DNA of 64,000 nucleotides from JARKQH01 sp964631605 (GTDB lineage: Bacteria > Verrucomicrobiota > Verrucomicrobiia > Limisphaerales > UBA8199), in NCBI GenBank assembly GCA_964631605.1, contig CAZVYG010000002.1, positions 81,698 to 145,697 of the forward strand, in the 5' to 3' direction. The notes under the pieces are model-generated. The model searched no databases. It had not been told where the DNA came from and saw only the letters and a program-made list of their open reading frames with translations. Each line of letters opens with the position of its first letter. Position 1 is the first letter of the stretch. This document shows, one piece after another, positions 36,631 to 45,361 of the stretch. The translations under genes were made by a program, and so were the position numbers.

Positions 36631-38187
36631 TCAGGTCTCAGGAAGCGGGCTCCGCGCAGTTCGGACGCCTTCCTTTGCCGCGTAGAGCCGGTTCATGGTG
36701 GCGACGTATAGCACACCATTGGCGGCAGTCGCGGTAGCGCTTACAGGACTGCCCAGAGAGAGGGTGTTAAGCAACCGCTTTTCGCGGCTGGCGGCGAAAA
36801 CGTAGAAATGGCCGCGGCGCGTGCCCAGATAGACCTTCTCATCCGCGACCAGGGGCGAGGCCCACACCTCGCCCTCCAAGGCATGAGTCCAAAGTGCGAG
36901 GCCGGTTTCGGCATCCACGCAATGCAGCGTGGGGCCGCAGTCGGCGATGAACACCATGCCGTTCCATAAGGCGGGGGTCGAAAGCACATGCTTCTGGAGG
37001 GAATAGGACCAGGCCAACCGATTGGTGGCGGCGGCCTCCGGTGCGTCCGCGCGCACGCATTTCAACCACGCCTCCCTTTTGCCCCACCAAATGTCCCCCC
37101 CACCGGCCAGGTAGATGCGGTTGTTATCGAACACAGGCATGCCGTAGAAGTTGCTGGGGCTTTCGCGCCGATTCCCCACGTAGCGGTGCACGTTGGTTTT
37201 CGGGCTTTCCGGGTCGAAATCGAATGACCAGAGCTTGGTGAGAACGGCTGGCACGCGGGCTGGATTGGGGTCCAAAGGCTCGAACGCGTAGAGCACCCCG
37301 TTGCCCGCGGCGAAGAAAACCAGCGGGCGCCCCTGCACCTCCCCCAACGACGGCGAAGACCACGTGGAGTGGAAAATGTTGGGCGCGATACCTTCCTGTT
37401 CCCGTGCCAGCAACCGGCCGGTGTGCTTGTCCAGAACCACCAGGCTGGGCGCGCCGGGTGTTCGGATCTTTCGATGGGTATTATCCACGCCCGTGCCGGT
37501 GTTGAGATAAAGGTGGTCGCCCCGCACCAGAATGGAACTGTGCGCGGCGTCATGGGAATAAATCCCGGCACCGTCAGTAAGATCGAAAAGCCACAGGATG
37601 TCCGCGTCCAAGGGGCCGCAAGGGGGAATCGCGCCGGACGGCGTCGTGTCTGATTGTGGCAGGGCGTGCGAGGCCTCCTCCACAAAGGGGCCCTGGTTGC
37701 CGTCGGCCATTCCTCGCGCATCCAGGCAGACCACCTCACCCCGGTTGTTGACGAGGTAAACCCGGTCGCCTTCCACGGTCGCCGGCGAGCAAATGCCACT
37801 GTTGGGCCAGTCCAGGTAAATATCCCCGGTCCGTTTCGGCACGACCAACTGCCAAAGCAGGCGGCCGTCGCGTTCATCCAGGCAGAACAGGACGCCCCGG
37901 TCGCCTTGGTGACGGGCGTCCCGCGGATGCCCGTTATTGGTGCCGATGTAAACCCGGCCTCCGGCTACGATTGGTGAACCGTGGGTTTCGGTGCCGAGTT
38001 CCACTGACCAGAGCAAATTGGTGCCAGAGGTGGGATCGAAGGTGGCAGGTAAACCGCGCTCGAGGGAGACCTGATTCCGGGACCAGGCCTGGCCCCATTG
38101 CGGTTGATCCGCCGCCGGCAAAGAAAGGAGGCTGCCCAGCAATACACCCGCCCACGTCAGGCCAGCCGAGCGCGTTTTTCGATTCAT
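36631..38187 (-). CDS. Exported PQQ-type beta-propeller repeat protein
   Basis: Secreted or periplasmic protein of 518 residues with an N-terminal signal (LTWAGVLLGSLLSLPAA) and about seven to eight PQQ-like blades, each with the 'G.VY.G...G...alda.tG...W' pattern (GGRVYIGTNNG, DERDGRLLWQLVVPKRTGD, DKHTGRLLAREQ, DAETGLALWTHALEG). No PQQ-dehydrogenase catalytic residues are evident, so it is more likely a scaffold or binding propeller. The neighbourhood gives no specific partner. Confidence 0.88.
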   Translation of the reverse strand: MNRKTRSAGLTWAGVLLGSLLSLPAADQPQWGQAWSRNQVSLERGLPATFDPTSGTNLLWSVELGTETHGSPIVAGGRVYIGTNNGHPRDARHQGDRGVLFCLDERDGRLLWQLVVPKRTGDIYLDWPNSGICSPATVEGDRVYLVNNRGEVVCLDARGMADGNQGPFVEEASHALPQSDTTPSGAIPPCGPLDADILWLFDLTDGAGIYSHDAAHSSILVRGDHLYLNTGTGVDNTHRKIRTPGAPSLVVLDKHTGRLLAREQEGIAPNIFHSTWSSPSLGEVQGRPLVFFAAGNGVLYAFEPLDPNPARVPAVLTKLWSFDFDPESPKTNVHRYVGNRRESPSNFYGMPVFDNNRIYLAGGGDIWWGKREAWLKCVRADAPEAAATNRLAWSYSLQKHVLSTPALWNGMVFIADCGPTLHCVDAETGLALWTHALEGEVWASPLVADEKVYLGTRRGHFYVFAASREKRLLNTLSLGSPVSATATAANGVLYVATMNRLYAAKEGVRTARSPLPET

Positions 38188-38352
38188 TCACCATCAGTGT
38201 ACGCCCTTTGACGCGAATGAAAACCGGAAACGTTGTTAGGGCTTGGTGGGCAAAACCACACTCCTCTTGGGTAAGGTTTTGGCGTGAGTCAACGCGTGGG
38301 GTCGAGCCGTGCTTGTTTTTGGGGTCAAGGTGTTTTATCTTGGGCGCTGAGA

Positions 38353-38805
38353 ATGCCTGTTTGCTCTGACAACTGCGGAACGATTCTGCACGTCGAGGAC
38401 GACCCGAACGACGTCCTGCTGATCCAACACGCCTGCCGCCGAATCGCGTGTCATCCGAGGCTGGAGACCGTGCCGGATGGCGAGGAAGCCCTCGCTTATT
38501 TCCGGGGCGAGAATCATTTCGGCGACCGCGAGCGCCATCCCCGGCCCCAATTGGTGCTGCTGGATCTGAAAATGCCGCGACTCAACGGCTTTGAAGTGCT
38601 CCAGTGGATGCGCAAGCAGGAACGGTTCCGCCGGATTCCGGTGATCGTGCTGACCTCCTCAAACCATGTGAACGATGTGAAGCGCGCCTACGATTCGGGC
38701 GCCAACTCCTACCTGGTGAAACCGGTCAATTTCGAGGCGCTGATCGAAATGGTTGGAAGCGCCTGCCATTATTGGCTGACGCTGAATTACTTCGCGGAAA
38801 GCTGA
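38353..38805 (+). CDS. CheY-like response regulator (Rcp1 type)
   Basis: Stand-alone receiver domain of 150 residues with no output domain. The acidic pair is in LHVEDDPNDVLLIQ, the phospho-acceptor Asp in LVLLDLKMPRLNGFE (D71), the switch Thr/Ser in VIVLTSSN and Lys in YLVKPVNFE. The insertion before the Asp and the 'DDPND...LIQ' start match single-domain Rcp1-like regulators that signal by protein contact, often with phytochrome-type kinases. No kinase gene is in the window. The ATG at 38353 begins the conserved domain; a GTG at 38284 is also in frame. Confidence 0.92.
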   Translation: MPVCSDNCGTILHVEDDPNDVLLIQHACRRIACHPRLETVPDGEEALAYFRGENHFGDRERHPRPQLVLLDLKMPRLNGFEVLQWMRKQERFRRIPVIVLTSSNHVNDVKRAYDSGANSYLVKPVNFEALIEMVGSACHYWLTLNYFAES

Positions 38806-39845
38806 CCGCGGACCGACGTTCGAACCAATCGCGCTCCAATGGCCTCCCGGGCGCAGGTGACTACGCTTACCACTGCGGTCTCGTGTTCACTGGCCGCCAC
38901 CTTGGCCGCGGCCAAGACCATCTGCCAGCCGGCCGCTGCCACCAATCCTTCGCCCAATACCCGCTTCGGACTTACCCGCGGCCCCACCCAATCCTGCCAG
39001 GCATCCGCCTCCGCTCTTGACAGGCGGGGCGCCCCACCAACACCGTCGCACAACAACTCCCCCGGGCGGCCCGACCCAAGCTGGCGGCGCATCGCATCAG
39101 CGGCGTCCCGCTGGCGATGCTCCCCAGTGACGGGGTGAGGGTCGGTGATGGTGGCAAAGGCCGCGCCAAGGCTGTCCTCGGGGTTCAAACTTAGACACAC
39201 TGCGGCGGCTCCGCCGCTGAACACGGCCGCCCGATCGAAATGCCGAATCGCGTCCGCCTGCACCCAGTTCAACTCTTCCGTGCTCACCACCACGCAGGCT
39301 GACACCTTCTCTGCTGCCAGCCATCCGGCCGCCATGGCCACGCCGTGCAGAAAGACGCCCGGGTCGCCCAGCAGCGTGTGAACCAACGGCGGCTGCCCCA
39401 CCAAGGCGGCCACATGGCTCGCGGGAGCGGAAAATACCGTTTCTGGAAACAGCAAAGGGCTGGCGGTGGCGGGGTCCTCAAGGACTTCGTGCAGGAAACG
39501 CGCCGCGTATTGAACCGGGCCAATCTGGAGACAAAAAATCAGCCCAAGCCCGCGTTCACGGACTTCGTTGGAGAGGCCGGCGACCGCTTCCAACGTGGCT
39601 GCCGCGGCGTAATGGGTGAGAGGGCTGACTCGGCGCAAACGCGGGTGGGTCAGGAAAGACGGACGCTGTGGTGGCGGGGGGACGGCGCAAACTTTCAAGG
39701 ACTGACCCCAGCCGGGGCGGTCCGCGGGCTGGGCGGGAATGGGCTGGTCGCGACTGACGGCTTGCAAGAGCGCGGCGACAGTCCAGCCGGCGGGCGAGAC
39801 GGCCCCAAGGCCGGAAATAAAAAGCCTGGGTTGTGTCAGCTCCAT
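38787..39845 (-). CDS. Ketosynthase-like protein lacking the catalytic triad (chain-length-factor type)
   Basis: Thiolase-fold protein of 352 residues. The start RLFISGLGAVSPAGW and LAAAGWLAAEKVSACVVVSTEE mark a beta-ketoacyl synthase relative. The three catalytic positions are lost: the Cys loop reads LLGDPGVFLHG, the first His motif LCDGVGGAPRLS and the second SPKRVLGEGLVAAAG. It therefore probably acts as a non-condensing partner, like the chain-length factor of type II polyketide synthases. Its start (39845) overlaps the stop of the active ketosynthase by 10 bp, which implies translational coupling and a heterodimer. The product of the pair is unknown. Confidence 0.75.
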   Translation of the reverse strand: MELTQPRLFISGLGAVSPAGWTVAALLQAVSRDQPIPAQPADRPGWGQSLKVCAVPPPPQRPSFLTHPRLRRVSPLTHYAAAATLEAVAGLSNEVRERGLGLIFCLQIGPVQYAARFLHEVLEDPATASPLLFPETVFSAPASHVAALVGQPPLVHTLLGDPGVFLHGVAMAAGWLAAEKVSACVVVSTEELNWVQADAIRHFDRAAVFSGGAAAVCLSLNPEDSLGAAFATITDPHPVTGEHRQRDAADAMRRQLGSGRPGELLCDGVGGAPRLSRAEADAWQDWVGPRVSPKRVLGEGLVAAAGWQMVLAAAKVAASEHETAVVSVVTCAREAIGARLVRTSVRGQLSAK

Positions 39846-41077
39846 CGTCTGAAAATCAAAGTGGCATTCACACCGCCGAAACCGAACGAGTTGGATAGTG
39901 CGATCTGAATCGGACCTTCCCGTGGTTCGCGGACCACAGGGAAATGGCAAAGCGGATCCACCGTTTCCAGGGCGCGTTCGGGAGGGAGAAACTGCTCGCG
40001 GAGCGTCATCAGACAGATCACCGCTTCCACCGCTCCGGCGGCGCCGAGCAGGTGACCGACACTGGCTTTGGTGGAGCTGACGGGGAGGGTGGCCGCCCGC
40101 GAACCGGCCCAGCGGTTGATGGCAAGGGCTTCCGCCGCATCGTTGAGCGGCGTGCCGGTGCCATGAGCGTTGAGATAGTCCACGTTTTCAGGGGCGACGC
40201 CCGCGCTGGCGCAGGCCAGCGTCATGGACCGGAAGGCCGCCTCGCCCTCCGGATGAGGCTGCGTCAGGTGATGGAGGTCAATGGTGGTTCCGTAGCCAAT
40301 CACCTCGCCCAGGATTGGGGCGCCGCGGCGCCGCGCGGACTCGAGCGTTTCGAGCGCCAGGACGGCAGCGCCTTCACCCAGGGCCAGGCCGTCGCGGCGG
40401 GCGTCAAAGGGGCGGCAAGTGGTGGGAGACAGCGACTGGAGCGCATCGAATCCGGCGAACAGCATGGGGCTCAGGGCGTCGTATCCCCCGGTCAGGGCGC
40501 GAGACCAGACGCCGGCGCGGAGCAATTCCCAGGCGTGGCCGATGGCGTTGGCGCCAGTGGCGCAGGCGTTGGAGATTACAGTGACGGGTCCTGAGAAGCC
40601 CAGTGCCTCAGCCAGGTCGCGGGCCTGCGCTTGGGCCTGGTAATGCAGGGCACGCGTCGGCTGCCCTCGCTGCCGGCGCGGCTGTTGCAGGGCGTGCTGA
40701 TAATAAACCTCACCCAACGCCATGCCCGCCGCAGTGGTGCCCAGCACAAGGGGGAGTGAGTCCGACGCCTCCCAGCCGCACTGCTGCCAGGCCTCCACCG
40801 CGGCCAGCAGCAGCAAATGGTCGGCCCGCGTCTGACGCCTCAGGCGGCGGGAATCCAGGCGGCAAACGGGCAGCGCGGCCGGCAGGTCCACCTCGGCCGC
40901 CGTCTTAACCCGCTGTCGGCTGACATCAAAATGGCGCACGGGACGGAACCCGATCCGTCCCTCGCGAAAGCCGTCGGCGTTGGCGCGCCAGCCGCAGCCC
41001 AGGGCCGTGACAATTCCCGCCCCCGTCACTACAACCCGGGGAGGGATCTTGGGCCGAGGTGGCTGGGGAAAAAGCAT
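39836..41077 (-). CDS. Beta-ketoacyl-ACP synthase (KAS II/FabF-like)
   Basis: Condensing enzyme of 413 residues. The complete Cys-His-His triad is visible in ISNACATGANA, LNAHGTGTPLND and KASVGHLLGAAG, with the start RVVVTGAGIVTALG and the C-terminal NSFGFGGVN. It should extend an acyl chain on an ACP by decarboxylative condensation. It lies 9 bp after the radical SAM gene and overlaps the degenerate ketosynthase; this arrangement and the absence of fabD/fabG/acpP suggest a dedicated lipid or polyketide rather than housekeeping FabF. Confidence 0.9.
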   Translation of the reverse strand: MLFPQPPRPKIPPRVVVTGAGIVTALGCGWRANADGFREGRIGFRPVRHFDVSRQRVKTAAEVDLPAALPVCRLDSRRLRRQTRADHLLLLAAVEAWQQCGWEASDSLPLVLGTTAAGMALGEVYYQHALQQPRRQRGQPTRALHYQAQAQARDLAEALGFSGPVTVISNACATGANAIGHAWELLRAGVWSRALTGGYDALSPMLFAGFDALQSLSPTTCRPFDARRDGLALGEGAAVLALETLESARRRGAPILGEVIGYGTTIDLHHLTQPHPEGEAAFRSMTLACASAGVAPENVDYLNAHGTGTPLNDAAEALAINRWAGSRAATLPVSSTKASVGHLLGAAGAVEAVICLMTLREQFLPPERALETVDPLCHFPVVREPREGPIQIALSNSFGFGGVNATLIFRRWS

Positions 41078-41086
41078 GGCAGCAAA

Positions 41087-42508
41087 TCAGACAGCCGGGC
41101 TTGCCGTCGCCCAGGTGAACCCCGTGGGCCAAAGGCGCTGGATCATCGCCACATAACTCCACAAAGGTCCCACCACCCCCCGCTCCCGCAGGCGCCGAAC
41201 CATGTTCGCAAAGGCCGGCGAGGGATCGCCCACAATCCAGTTGGGAGACCGCTGGGCGAAGGCGGTGAGTTGTTCGGTGATTTCTTCAGCCGTCAGGGCT
41301 GGCGAAACATAATACACCGGCTGCAACAGGCTCGTGTCGGGACTGAAGCGGCCTTCTGCAAGAGCCCGCTCAAACAAAGGGGTGCCGGGATAAACCCGCA
41401 TGCCCACCACCGTCATGAACACGGCGCCTTCGAGCTGCTCCGAACGTTCAAAATTCTGGCGGAGAGTCTGGGCGGTCTCGCCCGGCCCGCCGCAAATCAG
41501 GAAGTGGCAGGAATCAATTCCAGCTTCTCGGGCGAGCTGGTGAGCATGGCGGATATCCTCAAAGTGAAGGCCTTTGTGGTAGGCCGCCAGAACGTCGTCC
41601 GAAAGACTGTCTGAACCGAACTCCACGTAAGTGAGTCCGGCGCGGGCCATCAGGTTCATGAGGTCGGCGTTCAAGGCCTGCGGGCGCAAGAAACAGGCCC
41701 AGGGCAGACGAACGTTGCGTCGCAGGATGGCTTCGCAGGTTTCCTGCACGTGCCGGGGCGAGGAATTAAAGACGGAGTCCACCACAAAGAGACAGCGGGC
41801 GCCAAGCCGCGCCGCCTGAGCAAAGTCGTCGGCGATTTCCTCGGGGGGCCGGCGCAGGTGCGCCCGCCCCTCGATCAGTGGATAGGTGCAATAACAGCAA
41901 CGGAAGGAGCACCCTCGCTGAGTCTGGAGATTAAGGGTGCCGGTGGTTTTCAAATAATAGGAGACCACTTCGGCCGGCAGGTCGTCATCCGTCAGGGGCA
42001 GCGCAGGTTTTAACCACCGCGGCGGGTTCAGGCGCACAGCGCCGTTGGCCGAAAAAACCAGGCCGGGGATGGCGCCGCCGTCAGAGCCGGATTCGAGTGC
42101 CTCGATCAGGGAAACCAATGGCTCCTCCCCTGCCCCGCAGATGCCGTAATCGGCTCCGGACCAGCGCAACAAGACCTCGGGAAAGATGCTGAATCCACTG
42201 CCGCCTAGAACGATTGGACAGCGCGCGATTCGCCGAATCCGGGAGCAGAGGGAGTGTAATTCCTCGAAATAAACCTCCTGTGTGCGCAACAGCACGTTGT
42301 CCACATTGCGCAGGGAAATGCCCACCAAGTGAGGTTGGAACTCTGACAGGAGGGCTTCCAGCGGCGGGGAGGCCACCAACGCGTCGTGCCAGCGAACCTG
42401 ATGTCCCGCCTGGCGCAAGGCTGCGCCTAAATGCGCCAGGCCCAGGGGAAAAACCGGGTCGGGAACCGAGCATCGGTTCGGACTGATCAACAGAACGCGG
42501 CTGGGCAT
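41087..42508 (-). CDS. B12-binding-domain radical SAM protein
   Basis: Radical SAM enzyme of 473 residues. An N-terminal cobalamin-binding-like Rossmann domain (MPSRVLLISPNRCSVPDPVFPLGLAHLGAAL, VGISLRNVDNVLL) precedes the radical SAM barrel. The 4Fe-4S motif CxxxCxxC is CSFRCCYC; GE and GSD motifs follow (EFGSDSLSDDVL) and FLICGGPGET. The DxHxxG-type B12 signature is not evident. It leads the operon with a ketosynthase pair, so a chemical change to a growing acyl chain, such as methylation or ring formation, is the plausible role. Family resemblance to radical SAM proteins tied to lipid synthesis is from memory. Confidence 0.85.
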   Translation of the reverse strand: MPSRVLLISPNRCSVPDPVFPLGLAHLGAALRQAGHQVRWHDALVASPPLEALLSEFQPHLVGISLRNVDNVLLRTQEVYFEELHSLCSRIRRIARCPIVLGGSGFSIFPEVLLRWSGADYGICGAGEEPLVSLIEALESGSDGGAIPGLVFSANGAVRLNPPRWLKPALPLTDDDLPAEVVSYYLKTTGTLNLQTQRGCSFRCCYCTYPLIEGRAHLRRPPEEIADDFAQAARLGARCLFVVDSVFNSSPRHVQETCEAILRRNVRLPWACFLRPQALNADLMNLMARAGLTYVEFGSDSLSDDVLAAYHKGLHFEDIRHAHQLAREAGIDSCHFLICGGPGETAQTLRQNFERSEQLEGAVFMTVVGMRVYPGTPLFERALAEGRFSPDTSLLQPVYYVSPALTAEEITEQLTAFAQRSPNWIVGDPSPAFANMVRRLRERGVVGPLWSYVAMIQRLWPTGFTWATASPAV

Positions 42509-42526
42509 GACGCCAACCCGGGGGAC

Positions 42527-43639
42527 CTAACGCTTGAGGTTTTCCGGATTCAGTGGGCGCAGGTCCCGGGGAATGAACTTGCCATCTTTGCGAATGAGCT
42601 CGCCGTCGAACCAGATCTCTCCGCCGCCCCAGTCGGGCCGCTGAATGAGCACCATATCCCAATGAACGGCCGAGCGGTTGCCGTTATCGCATTCTTTGTA
42701 AGCCTGGCCGGGAGTGAGGTGGAGGGAGCCTGCGATCTTCTCGTCGAAGAGAATGTCGCACATGGGATGGAGGATGTAGGGATTGAAACCGAGGGAAAAC
42801 TCGCCCGTGTAACGTGCGCCGGGATCGGTATCAAGAATCTCGTTCAAGCGCCGGGAATTATTGCAGGTGGCGTTGACGATCTTGCCCTGTTTGAACTCAA
42901 GGCGAACATTTTCGAAGCGTGTGCCCGAGTAAAGAGTCGGCGTATTAAATTGAATCACGCCATTGACCGAGGTGCGGACGGGACAGGAGAAGACCTCGCC
43001 GTCCGGGATGTTCCGATCGCCCTTGCACATTTTGGCGCCAATGCCTTTGAGGCTGAACTTCAGGTCGGTACCCGGCCCCTTTACGTGAACCTGGTCGGTC
43101 TTTTTCATCCGGCGTTCGAGGGGGACCATGGCTCTGGCCATCTTTTGGTAATTCATGGTGCAGACGTCGAAATAGAGGTTTTCAAACGCCTCGGTGCTCA
43201 TGCCGGCGCCCTGGGCCATGCTGGGCGTGGGCCAGCGCAAGACGCACCAGCGAGTTTTTCCCACCCGGTAATTCAGAACCGGCCGGGTGACACGCGAATA
43301 CAGCGCCATTCGGTCGCTGGGCACATCCGCGTTTTCGTTGGCATTGGCACTGCCTCGCACCGCGATGTAGGCCTGCATTTTCTTCATGCGCGCCAATTCG
43401 ATGTCGCAGACCAGGCCGGCGTGCGTGTTGTTGGTTTCACGGAGCAACTCGCGGTTGACGCGGGTGTGGCGCACTTCGACGATGGGAATCGCTCCCGCCC
43501 GCCGTGCCTCGCGCACGAGTTGAATGGTGAACTCGTCGGGAACATCTATCATGTCCAACAGGACGTGGTCACCCCGTTTCAGGCGGGTTGAATAATCCAC
43601 CAACAATCGGGCCAGCTTTTGATATCGCGGGTCGGTCAT
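42527..43639 (-). CDS. M29-family metalloaminopeptidase
   Basis: Predicted two-metal aminopeptidase of 370 residues that trims N-terminal residues in the cytoplasm. The family features are an N-terminal domain (LARLLVDYSTRLKRGDHVLLD), then the metal-binding half with GEFSLGFNP (Glu ligand), DEKIAGSLHLTPGQAY (His) and SAVHWDMVLI (His, Asp). The ATG at 43639 matches the family start; the frame extends upstream without homology. Length and motifs are normal for thermophilic-aminopeptidase relatives. Confidence 0.88.
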   Translation of the reverse strand: MTDPRYQKLARLLVDYSTRLKRGDHVLLDMIDVPDEFTIQLVREARRAGAIPIVEVRHTRVNRELLRETNNTHAGLVCDIELARMKKMQAYIAVRGSANANENADVPSDRMALYSRVTRPVLNYRVGKTRWCVLRWPTPSMAQGAGMSTEAFENLYFDVCTMNYQKMARAMVPLERRMKKTDQVHVKGPGTDLKFSLKGIGAKMCKGDRNIPDGEVFSCPVRTSVNGVIQFNTPTLYSGTRFENVRLEFKQGKIVNATCNNSRRLNEILDTDPGARYTGEFSLGFNPYILHPMCDILFDEKIAGSLHLTPGQAYKECDNGNRSAVHWDMVLIQRPDWGGGEIWFDGELIRKDGKFIPRDLRPLNPENLKR

Positions 43640-43762
43640 AGTCTTGAAGTTCAAAGCTAGTTGAATCCACCGGTTTGTCGAGGCGGTTTCTTCCAGTGGA
43701 AAAAGAAAGACCCCGGCCAGCGGATGACCGGGGTCGCGGAGGAACAAGTTGAGCCGCTGGGC

Positions 43763-44497
43763 TCAGAATTTGTAGGCGATGGCAGCGACCAATTTAACGT
43801 CGTTCTTGCGGCGGTCCGGCGCCGGCTGGTTGTCATAGGTGTTCTGGATGTAGGTGCGCTGGCTGAGGCTCTTGGTAATGGCGGTCTCAAGGCCGATTTC
43901 GGCGTTAATAATGAAGTTCTCCCAGTCATCCACTTGGGGGAGAAACTCGAGCGTCTGCCAAATTTTTGACCGCTCGTTCAACTTGTGATCGAAGCGCTCG
44001 GCGAACCGCAGGGTCATATAGGTCTCCGAGTCGTCGCCTTGTTTCTCAAAGATGACGCCCGGACCGACCTCGCCGCGAAGACTGGTGTTTTCCTTCTTGA
44101 TAAAGTAGTAACCGGCGCCAGGGCTGATCCCCACGCGATACTCGATGTCCGCGATGGCATCATGCAAGGCATCCACCCGCAGGTAGCCGAAGAGTCGGTC
44201 GCTGAACAAGCGGTTGTATTGGCCGTAGCCCCGCAAGGATTCCGCGCTTTTTTCTCCCCGATCCTTGCCGTAGGTGCCGTCGGCTCCCAGGTTGATCTCG
44301 TTCTGGTCCCATTTCTTGTTGCTTTGAATCTGGCCGTTGATCTGTAGCGTGCGACTGTTGCCCTCCGTCAAGGTCAGGCCCAGGGCGGCGCTGCTGTCCC
44401 AGGTGGACTTCTTCTTTTCCTCGGTCGCCGCCTGTCCGAACGCGGCCAGACCTAGCCCGAGCGCCATCATTCCGATAATGCAGGTTTGGATCTTCAT
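43763..44497 (-). CDS. DUF481 (YdiY-like) outer-membrane beta-barrel protein
   Basis: Protein of 244 residues with a signal peptide (IGMMALGLGLAAFG) and repeated amphipathic strands of 12-14 residues. WDSSAALGLTLTEGNSRTLQINGQ and the C-terminal KNDVKLVAAIAYKF fit the DUF481 barrel, whose members include salt-induced YdiY. The function is not known. It is followed on the same strand by no close gene. Confidence 0.82.
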   Translation of the reverse strand: MKIQTCIIGMMALGLGLAAFGQAATEEKKKSTWDSSAALGLTLTEGNSRTLQINGQIQSNKKWDQNEINLGADGTYGKDRGEKSAESLRGYGQYNRLFSDRLFGYLRVDALHDAIADIEYRVGISPGAGYYFIKKENTSLRGEVGPGVIFEKQGDDSETYMTLRFAERFDHKLNERSKIWQTLEFLPQVDDWENFIINAEIGLETAITKSLSQRTYIQNTYDNQPAPDRRKNDVKLVAAIAYKF

Positions 44498-44609
44498 GAG
44501 CTTTCTGTTTGTATGGGTATTGCCTTAGTTCGTAGTTTGGTCTTTGATTGCGGTTGTTGACTTTTGCAGCGGGAAAACACTTCGGCCGCGAATCCTTCGG
44601 GTGGAAAAT

Positions 44610-45083
44610 TCACTTTTTACCGCCCAGGACATTCGGTAGTCCGCTGCCGGCGAGACCCGCCTGAATTTTTGCCTTCAGGTCATCCACGAGCTTTTGTTGT
44701 TCGGGGGTGAGCTTGAGGTTGGCGAGCTGCTGCAGGATTTGGGAGGCATCCTGGAACTTCTTTTCGGAGATCAGGCTGGTGGCCTGGCTGATCAAAGTCT
44801 GGGCCTGTGAGGTTGCCTCGGCGGCCGCCGTCTGGGCCGAAGCGGCGACGTTGCTCATCACCTGCTGGACCTCGGCCTTGTGTTCCGCCGCGACCTTGGC
44901 CGCTTGATCGAGGGTTTCCTTCGCGGCGGCGCCCAGGTTTTTGGAAACGTCGGCGCCGGAGGACTCCGGTTTCGCGTCCGGCGAAGCGCCGCTGCCTGAA
45001 TCGGTCTTGCCGCAGGCGGTGATGACACAAGCGACCGCTGCCGCTAGGCACAGGGTGACAACAACTTTCATTTGGGCTTTCAT
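44610..45083 (-). CDS. Coiled-coil lipoprotein
   Basis: Lipoprotein of 157 residues. The signal ends in a lipobox ITAC (Cys about residue 24), then a Ser/Gly-rich linker, a long helix with a heptad pattern (AAKETLDQAAKVAAEHKAEVQQVMSNVA), and a second amphipathic part with LQQLANLKLTPEQQKLVDDLKAK. No enzymatic motif. A membrane-anchored helical spacer or stress protein is possible. A weak ribosome site (agaga) precedes the ATG at 45083. Confidence 0.75.
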   Translation of the reverse strand: MKAQMKVVVTLCLAAAVACVITACGKTDSGSGASPDAKPESSGADVSKNLGAAAKETLDQAAKVAAEHKAEVQQVMSNVAASAQTAAAEATSQAQTLISQATSLISEKKFQDASQILQQLANLKLTPEQQKLVDDLKAKIQAGLAGSGLPNVLGGKK

Positions 45084-45309
45084 AGTTTTCTCTTATCGCG
45101 GGCGCATTTGCGGACCCACTCGCCAGCCGGCAACTGCTGCCGGGCGAATTCAACCGAATGGACCGGGATACACCCGATACGTTGCGGCATATAATCACCC
45201 TCCCCGGCACGTCCGCAAGTCCAACTTCGGATCGGGCGTTGCCATCCATCAGTCCTCTCCCCTTCCGGGGGGCGGCAGAACCTGGGTCTGCCTTTGAAAG
45301 ATTGTGATT

Positions 45310-45349
45310 GATTCAATTCACATTTGCGCTAGATTCAATCATATTCGAT
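45310..45349 (+). promoter_or_regulatory. Probable autoregulatory operator/promoter of the DeoR-led operon
   Basis: GATTCAAT occurs at 45310-45317 and again at 45332-45339, 22 bp apart (two helical turns), with a close copy TATTCGAT at 45342-45349, 10 bp further. A promoter TTGATT (45308-45313), 16-base spacer, TAGATT (45330-45335) is covered by the first two repeats, so bound repressor would block polymerase. Confidence 0.5.
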
Positions 45350-45361
45350 CAGATGCTGACC

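Noticed and set aside
45084..45301. tRNA or riboswitch before the DeoR gene
   Set aside because: No cloverleaf, T-loop or conserved aptamer core could be traced by eye.
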